Notes: generated from the letters alone by a model not told the origin. A stretch of DNA of 64,000 bases from Didemnitutus sp041906465 (GCA_041906465.1 JAYRJE010000002.1:248001-312000), one strand, 5' to 3'; counted from the first letter of the stretch, positions 52,480 through 61,004 are shown. Made by a program: numbers and translations.

Positions 52480-52886
52480 GTCTTCCTCTTCTTCCCAGCC
52501 TTCCGCCTCTCGCTCAGGCCGCAGCGGGCAACAGCGCCATCGATGTGCGCACCGTGCTGCTGGTGCTCGCGCTGGTCGGCCTGGCTTACGCGCTGCGTCA
52601 GGTCTCGTTGCTGCGCGCCGAAATTGAAACCCTCCGCGCGCCGTCCGCGCCGGCGCCTGCGCCGGCTCCCGCCGCAGCGAAACCTGCCGCCGCTCCGGCT
52701 GCGGCGCCCGCACCGGCTCCGCTCGGTCCGCCCACGCCGGGCGAACTGGTGGCGATCTTCGCCGCGGTGCACAGCGTCTTTGGTGGCAGCGCGCGGCTCG
52801 TCGCCGTTGCTCCGGTGCCGTCCAGCCAGGTCATGTGGTCGCTGGAAGGGCGACGGGAGGTCTTCCGCTCGCACCAGATTCGCTGA
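52476..52886 (+). CDS. Methylmalonyl-CoA decarboxylase delta/gamma-like subunit
   Basis: 136 residues: a short N-terminal segment, one membrane helix (23-38), an Ala/Pro linker of about 35 residues and a C-terminal domain with TPGELVAIFAAVHSVFG and SSQVMWSLEGR. The ending (Trp followed by a Gly-Arg) and the layout are those of the MmdD/OadG-type subunits that hold the carboxyltransferase to the membrane pump. Assignment is by architecture and position, so moderately sure. Confidence 0.7.
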   Translation: MSLPLLPSLPPLAQAAAGNSAIDVRTVLLVLALVGLAYALRQVSLLRAEIETLRAPSAPAPAPAPAAAKPAAAPAAAPAPAPLGPPTPGELVAIFAAVHSVFGGSARLVAVAPVPSSQVMWSLEGRREVFRSHQIR

Positions 52887-52912
52887 TCGCTGCTTCGCTT
52901 CCCCACGCCACG

Positions 52913-53896
52913 ATGAACCCGGTCACCGCCCTCTGGATTGGCTTCTGGACGGTGTTCGTGGTCGTGTCGGCGCTCGATCTGTTCGTGATCACCCATCGCC
53001 ACTCGGCGGTGGGAATCAAGTCGGCGCTGCGTTGGACCGCGCTTTGGGTCGCGCTCGCGTTCGCGTTCGCCGTCGCCGTGGCGTGGGTGCATCCCAACGG
53101 CCGCGAATCGGCGATGCTGTTCATCGCGGGTTACCTGACGGAATACTCGCTCTCGGTGGACAATCTCTTCGTGTTCATCCTCATCTTTTCGCTGATGGGG
53201 GTGCACGCGGAGGCGCAGCCGAAGCTGATCAAGCTCGGCATCTTTCTCTCCATCGCGCTGCGCGTGGTGTTCATCCTCTTCGGGATCGCGCTGGTGACGA
53301 AGTTCCACTGGTTGCTCTATCTGTTCGGCGCGCTGCTGGTGTGGACCGCCTGGAAAATGCTCACGGCCGACGAGGATGAGCAGGTGCATCCGGAGAAAAA
53401 TCTCCTGCATCGCCTCGCCTCGCGGTTGTTGCCGATGCATCCGTTGGACGAGCCCGGTTCTCGCCGCCTCGCCCTGGTGAAAAATGGCAAGTGGGGCGTG
53501 ACGCCGCTGTTCCTCGTCTTCCTCGTCATCGGCAGCACCGACGTGCTCTTCGCGCTCGACTCGATCCCGGCCATCATGGGCATCAGCCAGGATCCGTTCG
53601 TGGTGCTCACGTCGAACGTGTTCGCCGTGCTCGGCCTGAACTCGCTGTTCTTCGCCATTCGCGGCGTCATGGGGATGTTCAAGTTCCTCAAGCACGGCGT
53701 GAGCCTCATCCTGCTCTTCATCGGGGCGAAGATGATCCTCGGCTTCATCACCCCGGTGGAGCACTGGTTCAAGGCGCACGCGTTCGTCTCGCTCCTCGTG
53801 ATCGGCATCATCCTCGGCGTCTCGATCGTGCTTTCGATCTGGCACAATCGCACGGCGGCGGCCGCGCCAGCGGCGGTTGATCTGGCGGAGGATTGA
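52913..53896 (+). CDS. TerC/Alx family membrane protein
   Basis: 327 residues. The TerC fold has FIAGYLTEYSLSVDNLFVF with the conserved acidic residues, a charged cytoplasmic loop around 150-190, and IGSTDVLFALDSIPAIMG. Alx/TerC proteins handle Mn2+ efflux or assist metalation of exported proteins. Its position between the delta-like and gamma subunits of a sodium-pump operon is unexpected. The start ATG 52913 was chosen; upstream frame is the neighbour's shadow. Confidence 0.9.
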   Translation: MNPVTALWIGFWTVFVVVSALDLFVITHRHSAVGIKSALRWTALWVALAFAFAVAVAWVHPNGRESAMLFIAGYLTEYSLSVDNLFVFILIFSLMGVHAEAQPKLIKLGIFLSIALRVVFILFGIALVTKFHWLLYLFGALLVWTAWKMLTADEDEQVHPEKNLLHRLASRLLPMHPLDEPGSRRLALVKNGKWGVTPLFLVFLVIGSTDVLFALDSIPAIMGISQDPFVVLTSNVFAVLGLNSLFFAIRGVMGMFKFLKHGVSLILLFIGAKMILGFITPVEHWFKAHAFVSLLVIGIILGVSIVLSIWHNRTAAAAPAAVDLAED

Positions 53897-53923
53897 AGCC
53901 GCCGGCTGTTACCCCTTACCCCC

Positions 53924-54082
53924 ATGGACACCCCAACGTTTGGACTCACGCTGCTCCTGGTCGGCATGGGCGGCACGATGCTGACGCTTTATCTGCTGAC
54001 GCTCCTGATCGGGGCGCTCACCCGGATCTGGCCGGTGAAGCCGGAAAAGCCGGCGGGAAAGGAGGAGAGCGGCCATGCTTGA
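53924..54082 (+). CDS. OadG-like gamma subunit (small membrane anchor)
   Basis: 52 residues too short for standard gene calls: MDTPTFGLTLLLVGMGG, one long membrane helix to about residue 35 and a charged Lys/Glu/Pro tail. The helix with its VGMG phrase is typical of OadG-type anchors. The leader is TTACCCCC and its end overlaps the beta-subunit start by 8 bp. It lacks the His-rich zinc tail of Klebsiella OadG. Confidence 0.8.
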   Translation: MDTPTFGLTLLLVGMGGTMLTLYLLTLLIGALTRIWPVKPEKPAGKEESGHA

Positions 54083-55241
54083 CGCGATCCTCGCCGGACT
54101 GAACGCGCTCGCCGAAGGTGCGCGCCACCTCGCCACGCACGGCGGACCGAATCTCGTGATGATCGGCGTCGCGCTCACGATGTTCTATCTCGCGATCGAG
54201 AAGGACGTGGAGCCGCTGCTGCTGCTGCCGATCGCGTTCGGCTGTTTGCTGGCGAATCTGCCGTTGAGCGAGGTCATGGATCACGGCGGCGTGTTGCGCG
54301 CCTTCTACGACATGGGCATCGGCAACGAGCTGTTCCCACTGCTGATCTTCATCGCGATCGGCTCGATGACGGATTTCACGCCGCTGCTCGCCAATCCCAA
54401 GCTCCTGCTCTTCGGTGCGGCCGGCCAACTCGGCATTTTCGTAACACTGCTCTTCGCCCTCTGGCTCGGCTTCAGCAAGGAGGAGGCGGTGTCTGTCGCG
54501 GTGATCGGCGCGTGCGACGGCCCGACGGTCATTTACGTTTCCAATCTCTTCGCGGGGCTCGGCAAGATTCCGACCGCGATGGTCGGCGCGCTCGCGGTCG
54601 CGGCGTATTCCTACATGGCGCTCGTGCCGATTTTGCAGCCGCCGATCATGCGCTTGCTCACGACGCAGAAGGAGCGCGCGACGCCGATGCCCAGCGGTCG
54701 CGGCAAGGTCTCGCGCACGGCGTTGATCGTGTTTCCGCTCATCGTCACGGCCATCACCGGCATCATCGCGCCGAAGGGGCTGCCGTTGATGGGCATGGTG
54801 ATGCTCGGCAACTTCATGAAAGTTACCGGTGCCGTTACGCGTTTGACCAAGGCGAGCGAGAACGAGATCGCGAACATTTCGACGCTGTTCCTCGGTCTCG
54901 CCATCGGCGGCACGATGAGCGGCCCCGAGTTTCTGAAGATGCAAACGCTGATGGTTTTCGGGCTGGGCCTGTTCGCCATCGTCGTCGACACTGCCGGCGG
55001 CGTCATGCTCGGCAAACTCTGGTATTACCTCTCCGGTGGAAAAGTGAACCCGCTCGTCGGTGCGGCCGGCATCTCCGCCTATCCGATGGCGGCCCGCCTC
55101 GTGCAGAACGAAGGCCAGCGCTGGAACAAGCAAAACCACCTCCTCATGCACGCCATGGGTGCGAACACGGGCGGCCAGATCGGCTCGGTCATGGCCGCGG
55201 CGATCATGCTCTCCGTGCTGAAGGGGCTCGGCATCATCTGA
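54075..55241 (+). CDS. mmdB: Sodium ion-translocating decarboxylase beta subunit (OadB/MmdB)
   Basis: 388 residues with about ten membrane helices. The family region IGACDGPTVIYVSNLF (conserved Asp of the Na+ site), the helix IGSMTDFTPLLANPK and the second-half phrase NEGQRWNKQNHLLMHAMGAN are clear. The subunit decarboxylates carboxybiotin and pumps Na+ outward. Overlap with the gamma gene and the neighbouring carrier and 12S genes identify the complex as methylmalonyl-CoA decarboxylase, although oxaloacetate is possible through 5S. Confidence 0.95.
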   Translation: MLDAILAGLNALAEGARHLATHGGPNLVMIGVALTMFYLAIEKDVEPLLLLPIAFGCLLANLPLSEVMDHGGVLRAFYDMGIGNELFPLLIFIAIGSMTDFTPLLANPKLLLFGAAGQLGIFVTLLFALWLGFSKEEAVSVAVIGACDGPTVIYVSNLFAGLGKIPTAMVGALAVAAYSYMALVPILQPPIMRLLTTQKERATPMPSGRGKVSRTALIVFPLIVTAITGIIAPKGLPLMGMVMLGNFMKVTGAVTRLTKASENEIANISTLFLGLAIGGTMSGPEFLKMQTLMVFGLGLFAIVVDTAGGVMLGKLWYYLSGGKVNPLVGAAGISAYPMAARLVQNEGQRWNKQNHLLMHAMGANTGGQIGSVMAAAIMLSVLKGLGII

Positions 55242-55242
55242 C

Positions 55243-56007
55243 ATGTCGCAGCGCGCCGACCTTTCTCATCACACGGAGGCCGGCGCGCCGGAGTGGCACG
55301 TCGAGGAGCACGACGTCGTAGATTCCACGCAGACGCTCGCGCGTGGACGCCGGCCGTGGCTCGCGGTCGTGGCGCATGAGCAACGAGCGGGCCGCGGCCA
55401 GCGCGAGCGGTCATTCGTCTCGGACCGTGGCGGACTCTATCTTTCCGCGGTGCTGCCGTATGCGGGCGATCCGTTGCGCTCGCGTGGCTTTGCGCTCGCG
55501 GTTGGGTGGGCCGTGCGCGAGGCGCTACTCGCGCTTGGAGCGCAGGGTCTGCGTTTGCGCTGGCCGAACGATCTGATGATCGGCCCTCGCAAGGTGGGCG
55601 GCATCCTCGTCGAACAGGCAGGTCCCGACACGCTCGTGGTCGGCATTGGCCTGAACGTGACCAACCAGCCTTGGGGGGCGGCACCGGAGTTGCGCGAGAT
55701 CGCGTGTTCTCTCGCCGAAGCGGTCGCGGGCGAAGTGCCCGGGCGCAGAGTGATGATCGCGGCCTTGCTGGACGCGCTGCACCGGGCGTTCGTGGCGTTC
55801 GACCGAGACGGTTTTGCCGGAATGATCACGCGTCTGCAGAGTGCGTGGGGCGAGCCGCGCGTGGTGGCGTTGGAACTCGCGGGGACGGCGGCGATTCGCG
55901 GCAGATTTGCCGGCATCGCGCCGAGTGGAAACGTCGAACTGATCGGCCCGGATGGCACGCACATCAGCGTGCCGGAGCATCACATCGTGCGTCTGCGCGA
56001 GGTATGA
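55243..56007 (+). CDS. birA: Biotin--protein ligase (catalytic domain only)
   Basis: 254 residues. AGRGQRER at 49-56, RWPNDLM, KVGGILVE and the C-terminal SH3-like GRFAGIAPSGNVELI belong to BirA. There is no N-terminal helix-turn-helix, so it is not a repressor. It begins 1 bp after the beta subunit stop and ends the island, in line with modifying the carrier's Lys100. Confidence 0.93.
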   Translation: MSQRADLSHHTEAGAPEWHVEEHDVVDSTQTLARGRRPWLAVVAHEQRAGRGQRERSFVSDRGGLYLSAVLPYAGDPLRSRGFALAVGWAVREALLALGAQGLRLRWPNDLMIGPRKVGGILVEQAGPDTLVVGIGLNVTNQPWGAAPELREIACSLAEAVAGEVPGRRVMIAALLDALHRAFVAFDRDGFAGMITRLQSAWGEPRVVALELAGTAAIRGRFAGIAPSGNVELIGPDGTHISVPEHHIVRLREV

Positions 56008-56029
56008 TCGCCGGCATCGACGCTGCGCG

Positions 56030-56509
56030 TCACGAGGGCTCGCGGGCGGCGAGCCGGCGCGACTCGGTGAGGAGCCAGACCATGTAGGCGACGATGACGA
56101 CGTTGATGAGCAAGGCGGCGAATTTGAGCCAGGTGGCGTGCTGGAGGATTTCGTAGATCTCGACGGGCACGTAGATCGCGCCACTGAGGGCGGCGAGCCA
56201 CTCCGCCCAGCGACGCTGCCGCCACAGCCCGTAGGCTTCGGCGAACCGGAGGACGGAATACAGCGCGGCGAGACCCGCGAGCTGGACGAGGTGCGTGTTG
56301 TTCACGTTGCTCATCGCGGCGATGAAGATGTGCGGGTAGTGGTGCGCGGGATTCAGGTGCAGGCGCGCGACGAGGTGCTCGGCAAAAGCTGCTTGGTCGC
56401 GACCGAGCAGCGAGAGGAGGCCGAAGCCCACGATGAGCACGATCGCTCCCTTCAACGCTTCGAGCGAGGCGATGAGACGAAGACCGTTGGTGTGAGAGGG
56501 CGCGGGCAC
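56030..56509 (-). CDS. DUF2127-like membrane protein
   Basis: 159 residues with four hydrophobic segments (about 20-36, 75-92, 100-118 and 130-148). The pattern LRLIASLEALKGAIVLIVGFG at the start and EWLAALSGAIYVPVEIYEI are those of DUF2127, an uncharacterised family. The start codon is GTG (56509); no ATG precedes the first helix. Convergent with birA. Confidence 0.75.
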   Translation of the reverse strand: MPAPSHTNGLRLIASLEALKGAIVLIVGFGLLSLLGRDQAAFAEHLVARLHLNPAHHYPHIFIAAMSNVNNTHLVQLAGLAALYSVLRFAEAYGLWRQRRWAEWLAALSGAIYVPVEIYEILQHATWLKFAALLINVVIVAYMVWLLTESRRLAAREPS

Positions 56510-56551
56510 AAAGCGCGCAAGGTAATGCGGCCGGCGGTGCGACGCAAAAGC

Positions 56552-57664
56552 TTACTCGTGCACGAAGGGCTCGACCGGGCGAAAGCCGGGCCAGGCGCAG
56601 GCCGCGTCGCGATCGGCGGGCGTGGCGAAAAGATAGGCGGCATAGCCGCCGAAGCCGCCGCCGCAATATTTCCAGGCGAGCGGACGGCAGGCGCCAAGCG
56701 CGGGAACGTCGTTTGCCGCCGGGTCGCCGGGGAGCGCCTCCATGCCTTCGGCGCGTTGCACGGTGTAGGACTGGCGCACGGCCTCGGCGAGTTGCGAGAG
56801 ATCGTTTTTCCACACGGCTCCGCGGGCGATGAGGCTGGCGCGGAAGATCGCGTCGTAATCGCGTTTGCTGTCAGCGACGGACGGGGTGCAGTGACCCTTG
56901 CCGGTCCAGTAAAGCGCGAGTCGGCCCGTGAGCATCGCCCCGTCAGTCTTGATCTCGAGGACGGGCTTCGGGCCGCTGCGCCACACGCACAAGCCGCCTT
57001 CACGAATGATCGCAGGATCTTGCCAGCCGACACCGAGATCGAGCTCGGAGGAGACGCCGTCCTTGCCGTTGAGCAAGGCCCACGCGCCGCTGCCACCGAG
57101 GCCGGCTTGACGTTCGTAAGGCCAGTCGCGGAGCGAGACGGTGGGCGAAATCGCGCAATTGACGATGTAGCCGCCTTCGCGTGCGTGTCGGGGCACGTCG
57201 AGCCAGCCGCCGGCGAAATCGATGCGCAGCGGCGCTTCGGTGGGGGCCTTGATCCACCGGACAATTTCGGACGTGGAGACGGGCGTGAATTGCGGCGGCG
57301 TTTTCGGCAGCACGACGTAGCGCGCGCCGACTTCGGCGCAGAGCGCGCGTTTGAGCGGTCCGTATTTGTCGTCCTCCGTCACCGCGAGGATGTCGGGCTT
57401 CATGCGGAGAAAGTCGTCCTTAAAATCGAGGCCGTGCTCGGTGCCATGGGTGACGATGACGTCATCGACCATGTCGAGGGCGGCGATCAGCGCTCGCTTG
57501 TGGTCGTCGGGCAGCGAGCTGCGGCGCTGTTTGTGCTGCCAGAGGACGTCGGAGCCGGCAAACGTCACGGTGAGGTGCGTGCCGAGGGCCTTGGCTTCGC
57601 GGAAAAACTGGACGTGGCCGGCGTGGAGGATGTCGTAGCAGCCGGAGACGAAAACGCGGGTCAT
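56552..57664 (-). CDS. Nucleotidyltransferase-GHMP kinase fusion
   Basis: 370 residues. Residues 1-130 are a cytidylyltransferase-type domain (VFVSGCYDILHAGH, with HAGH at 14-17, as in RfaE C-domain or TagD). Residues 145-370 resemble a small GHMP sugar kinase: PLRIDFAGGWLDVP, then GLGGSGAWA in the ATP-loop position and KYCGGGFGGY near the end. This could phosphorylate and then nucleotidylate a sugar (a bifunctional activation of a heptose or a 6-deoxyhexose). The kinase part is shorter than usual for the family. The neighbourhood of LPS-type glycosyltransferases a few kb away fits. Confidence 0.75.
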   Translation of the reverse strand: MTRVFVSGCYDILHAGHVQFFREAKALGTHLTVTFAGSDVLWQHKQRRSSLPDDHKRALIAALDMVDDVIVTHGTEHGLDFKDDFLRMKPDILAVTEDDKYGPLKRALCAEVGARYVVLPKTPPQFTPVSTSEIVRWIKAPTEAPLRIDFAGGWLDVPRHAREGGYIVNCAISPTVSLRDWPYERQAGLGGSGAWALLNGKDGVSSELDLGVGWQDPAIIREGGLCVWRSGPKPVLEIKTDGAMLTGRLALYWTGKGHCTPSVADSKRDYDAIFRASLIARGAVWKNDLSQLAEAVRQSYTVQRAEGMEALPGDPAANDVPALGACRPLAWKYCGGGFGGYAAYLFATPADRDAACAWPGFRPVEPFVHE

Positions 57665-57800
57665 TCGCGGAGATGTTTAGCGGAAGAGCGCACTGGGTTG
57701 CACGCGTGGAATTGCTGTATCGCCGCATCCGCCGACTTCGTCCGCGCCTTAGTGGTCCGAGACGCTCGCTCGTTTCCCGCGTTGCAACTGCGGTTTCATT

Positions 57801-57898
57801 TATGGCGTATTACGCAATTTGGCCCGGGCAGGCTGTGAATTTACGAGCGAAACACGGTCGACCGCGGTGGATGCCAAATCATGGCGTAATACGCCATA
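57801..57898. repeat. Paired GCGTAATACGC palindromes forming a long inverted repeat
   Basis: TATGGCGTATTACGC at 57801-57815 and its perfect inverse at 57884-57898, with further pairing inside (GCCAAAT against ATTTGGC). The right arm is itself a 17-nt palindrome (57881-57897). A related pair lies at 62722-62783. Together with a terminator and a second palindrome it fills most of the 371-bp gene-free stretch 57665-58035. Confidence 0.8.
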
Positions 57899-57933
57899 AA
57901 GGCCCGGCGAGGGAGAGGGGGAGAGGCGGGCAA

Positions 57934-57965
57934 AGAAAAAAGCCGCGACTTGCGTCGCGGCTTTG
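57934..57965 (-). terminator. Rho-independent terminator of pnp
   Basis: Perfect 9-bp stem AGCCGCGAC/GTCGCGGCT (57941-57949 and 57954-57962) with a TTGC loop. On the minus strand it is followed by a run of six T. It lies 70 bp after the pnp stop. Confidence 0.85.
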
Positions 57966-57979
57966 AGAGGAAGGGAGGA

Positions 57980-58005
57980 GGGCGGTTGAGGGCAACCGCC
58001 CCTAC
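57980..58005. repeat. GGGCGGTT palindrome ending CCCCTAC
   Basis: Arms GGGCGGTT (57980-57987) and AACCGCCC (57994-58001) then CTAC. It is of the same design as the repeat at 7580-7604. It lies between the pnp stop and its terminator. Confidence 0.65.
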
Positions 58006-58035
58006 CGGGGAACGCGTGTAAGCCTGCGGCTTTCC

Positions 58036-60240
58036 TTAGGATTGCGCGGGGGCGTCGGCGGCGGGAGCCGGAGCGGCATCGGCGGGCGCGGCGGCCTGCT
58101 TCTGCTGCTCGAGGTCCTTCATCGCGGCGCGGCGGCTGAGGCGGACCTTGCCGGAGCGCTCGTCGATGCCGATGCACTTCACCGTGATCGAGTCGCCGAC
58201 CTTGACGACGTCCTCGGTGCGGCGGACGCGGAAGTCCGCGAGCTCGGAGATGTGCACGAGGCCTTCCTTGCCCGGGAGGCACTCGACGAACGCACCGAAC
58301 TCCTTCGTGCCGGTGACGCGGCCAGTGTAGATCTTGTTGATCTCGATCTGGGCGCCGCCGCCGCAAAGGGCGTCGATTTCCTGCACGGCGCGGTTCATCG
58401 CGTCGGCATTGTTCGAGTAGATGAACACCTTGCCGGAGTCGTCCTCGGCGATGTCGATTTGCGCGCCGGTCGTCTCGGTGATGCGGCGGATGGTCTTGCC
58501 ACCGGGTCCGATGAGCAGGCCGATCTTTTCGGGATCGATCTGGATCGTCTGGATGCGCGGCGCGTAGGTGCTGAGATCCTTGCGCGGCGCCGGGAGGGCG
58601 GCGAGCATGGTCTTCAGGATTTCGATGCGCGCGTCGCGGGCCTGGAAGATTGCAGTCTTGGCGATCTCGAAGGGCAGGCCGTTGATCTTGAGGTCGAGCT
58701 GGAAGCCCGTGATGCCCTTGGTCGTGCCGGCGAGCTTGAAGTCCATGTCGCCGAAGTGGTCTTCCTCACCGAGGATGTCGGTGATCGTGACCCACTTTTC
58801 GATCGAGCCGTCGGCGGCGTTCTGGGTCATGAGACCGCAGGAGATGCCGGCGACCGGAGCGATGATCGGCACGCCCGCGTCCATGAGGGACAAGCAGCCG
58901 CCGCAGATCGAGGCCATCGAGGTCGAGCCGTTGGAGGCCATGATCTCGGAGACGACGCGGATGGAGTAGGGGAACACGTCCTCGGGTGGCAGCACCGGAA
59001 CAAGCGAGCGCTCGGCGAGAGCGCCGTGACCGATTTCGCGGCGGCCCGGGCCGGTGAAGCGGCCGGTTTCGCCGACGGAGAACGGCGGGAAGTTGTAGTG
59101 CAGGAGGAACGACTTGGAGGTCGCGCCGCCGGTCAGGCCGTCCATCTCCTGGGCTTCCTTGGTGGGCCCAAGGGTGGTGATGGCGATGTTCTGGGTGTCG
59201 CCGCGCTGGAACATGGCCGAGCCGTGCACGCGCGGGAGGACGCCGACCTGGGCGGTCAGCGGACGGATGTCCTTCTGGCCGCGGCCGTCGGCGCGGACGC
59301 CCTTGGTGAGGACGGTCTGGCGGTAGGCCTTGTATTGGAGGTCTTCGAACACGACGTTCAGGTCGACGTCGGTGAACTTGCCTTCGCCGAGCTTGGCGGT
59401 GAGGGCGGCCTTGGCTTCCTCCTTGAGGAGCTTCACGGCGGCGCCGCGGGCGGCCTTTTCCTTGCCGAAGATGGCGTCGGCGAGGCGCTGGGCGGGGACG
59501 ATTTCCTCGATGATCGCGCGGGCCTCGGGCGTGGCGCCGACGAGGGCGAAGGTGGCCTTCGGTTTGCCGCATTGGGCGACGAGGTCCTTGATCGCAGCGA
59601 TGATCGGCTGGATGGCCTGGTGGCCGAACTCGAGGGCCTTGATGAATTCCTCTTCGGGAATCTGGTCGGCCGAGCCTTCGATCATCAGCATGTCCTTCTC
59701 GGTGCCGACGTAGATGAGGTCGAGCGAGGAGGACTGCATCTGCTCGAGGTTCGGGTTGGCGACGAACGCGCCATCGATGAGGCCGACGCGGACGCCGGCG
59801 ATCGGCCCATTCCACGGAATGTCCGAGATCGCGAGCGCGGCGGAGGCGCCGTTGATCATCGGGATGTCGGCGTCGTTGATCTGGTCGGCGCTCAGGAGCT
59901 GGCCGATGATCTGGACCTCATTGAGGAAGCCTTCCGGGAAGAGCGGGCGGCACGGACGGTCGCAGAGGCGGGACGTGAGGATTTCCTTCTCGGAGGGGCG
60001 GCCTTCGCGCTTGAAGTAGCCGCCCGGGAAACGGCCGGCGGCGGCGTATTTTTCGCGGTAGTCGACCGTGAGGGGGAAGAAGTCCTGGCCCGGGCGCATG
60101 TTTTGCGCGACGCAGGCGGTGACCATGAGGTTGGTTTCGCCAACCGTGACGATGACGGCGCCGCCAGCGAGATTGCCGATGGAACCGGTGGAGAACTGGA
60201 TCCCGAGACCCGGGACCGTGACATTGTATTTCTGATTCAT
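58036..60240 (-). CDS. pnp: Polyribonucleotide nucleotidyltransferase
   Basis: 734 residues with all PNPase parts: first RNase PH core (AGRFPGGYFKREGRPSEKE), the all-helical linker, second core (RADGRGQKDIRPL, FGDMDFKLAGT with catalytic acidic residues), a KH domain (IGLLIGPGGKTIRRI) and an S1 domain (GRVTGTKEFGAFVE) with an Ala/Pro tail. It phosphorolyses RNA from the 3' end as part of the degradosome or alone. Downstream of rpsO, as in many bacteria, but separated by a terminator. Confidence 0.97.
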   Translation of the reverse strand: MNQKYNVTVPGLGIQFSTGSIGNLAGGAVIVTVGETNLMVTACVAQNMRPGQDFFPLTVDYREKYAAAGRFPGGYFKREGRPSEKEILTSRLCDRPCRPLFPEGFLNEVQIIGQLLSADQINDADIPMINGASAALAISDIPWNGPIAGVRVGLIDGAFVANPNLEQMQSSSLDLIYVGTEKDMLMIEGSADQIPEEEFIKALEFGHQAIQPIIAAIKDLVAQCGKPKATFALVGATPEARAIIEEIVPAQRLADAIFGKEKAARGAAVKLLKEEAKAALTAKLGEGKFTDVDLNVVFEDLQYKAYRQTVLTKGVRADGRGQKDIRPLTAQVGVLPRVHGSAMFQRGDTQNIAITTLGPTKEAQEMDGLTGGATSKSFLLHYNFPPFSVGETGRFTGPGRREIGHGALAERSLVPVLPPEDVFPYSIRVVSEIMASNGSTSMASICGGCLSLMDAGVPIIAPVAGISCGLMTQNAADGSIEKWVTITDILGEEDHFGDMDFKLAGTTKGITGFQLDLKINGLPFEIAKTAIFQARDARIEILKTMLAALPAPRKDLSTYAPRIQTIQIDPEKIGLLIGPGGKTIRRITETTGAQIDIAEDDSGKVFIYSNNADAMNRAVQEIDALCGGGAQIEINKIYTGRVTGTKEFGAFVECLPGKEGLVHISELADFRVRRTEDVVKVGDSITVKCIGIDERSGKVRLSRRAAMKDLEQQKQAAAPADAAPAPAADAPAQS

Positions 60241-60421
60241 TTGCTAACTTCGGATGTGCTCCGCCGAAGCCGCGAAAGTGCGGCGGCGGGAGCGGGGTTC
60301 GAACGATGACCGTTTCCGTTCCCCTCTTGAATCAGTTGCCGAGATATTTCGGATTGCGGTCCCAGCAGCGGCTGGGGCGGCAAGCGGAAATGTCCCGGTA
60401 GACTGGTCGCGAGGTGAAACA

Positions 60422-60449
60422 AAGGCCGGCCCGTCGGTGGGCCGGCCTT
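60422..60449 (-). terminator. Terminator hairpin between rpsO and pnp
   Basis: Perfect 11-bp stem AAGGCCGGCCC/GGGCCGGCCTT with a 6-nt loop. On the minus strand it is followed by TTGTTTCAC, a moderate T tract. It lies 13 bp after the rpsO stop and should reduce read-through into pnp. The 180 bp to pnp can hold a second promoter or leader. Confidence 0.8.
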
Positions 60450-60461
60450 CGTGAAAGCGGG

Positions 60462-60725
60462 TTACTTACGCAGGTTGAGCTTCTGGAGAAGCTCGTTGTA
60501 TTTGGCGAGGTCTTCGCGCTTGAGGTAATCAAGCAGCTTGCGACGACGGCTCGCCATTTGGAGGAGGCCGCGGCGGCTGTGGAAGTCCTTGCGATGCGTG
60601 CGCAGGTGCTCGGTCAAGTGATTGATGCGAGCGGTGAGCAGCGCGATCTGGACGTCGGAGGAGCCGGTATCCTTCTCGTGGGTTTTGAACTGGGCGATAA
60701 CTTCGGACTTAACGGGTTGAGCCAT
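60462..60725 (-). CDS. rpsO: 30S ribosomal protein S15
   Basis: 87 residues, the usual length. DTGSSDVQIALLTARI, HLRTHRKDFHSRRGL and KLLDYLKR are diagnostic of S15, which binds the 16S central domain. The leader (60726 to about 60900) has several GC-rich palindromes (for example GGGTGACACGGGGCG) that may carry autoregulation; no motif was recognised. Confidence 0.97.
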   Translation of the reverse strand: MAQPVKSEVIAQFKTHEKDTGSSDVQIALLTARINHLTEHLRTHRKDFHSRRGLLQMASRRRKLLDYLKREDLAKYNELLQKLNLRK

Positions 60726-61004
60726 TGTGGTTTATGTGGTTGATGACGCGGTCGGTTTTGGAGGCTTTCGCCCCGTGTCACCCGCCCTTGCGAGCCGGCG
60801 ACACCGTTATCTGTCCAGTTGCCCGGACTGACCGTGGTGGGAACCTGCGACCAGCAGGCTCTCACTAACGCAAGCCGGCATTAACCAAGCCGTCGGCATG
60901 CCGTGCAAGCGTTTATTTGCGGGACGAACGCAGCCTTTGCCAGCTGAGCAAAAGGGCTACAACACCGACCACGAACGCAGCCCATTTGTCGGCGGCCGCA
61001 TCCG

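Noticed and set aside
58042..60309. Long plus-strand frame opposite pnp
   Set aside because: The minus strand encodes an unmistakable PNPase; the opposite frame is a codon-bias artefact.
60741..60900. tRNA-like GGTTCCCACC stretch upstream of rpsO
   Set aside because: No cloverleaf, anticodon arm or consistent acceptor stem could be built.
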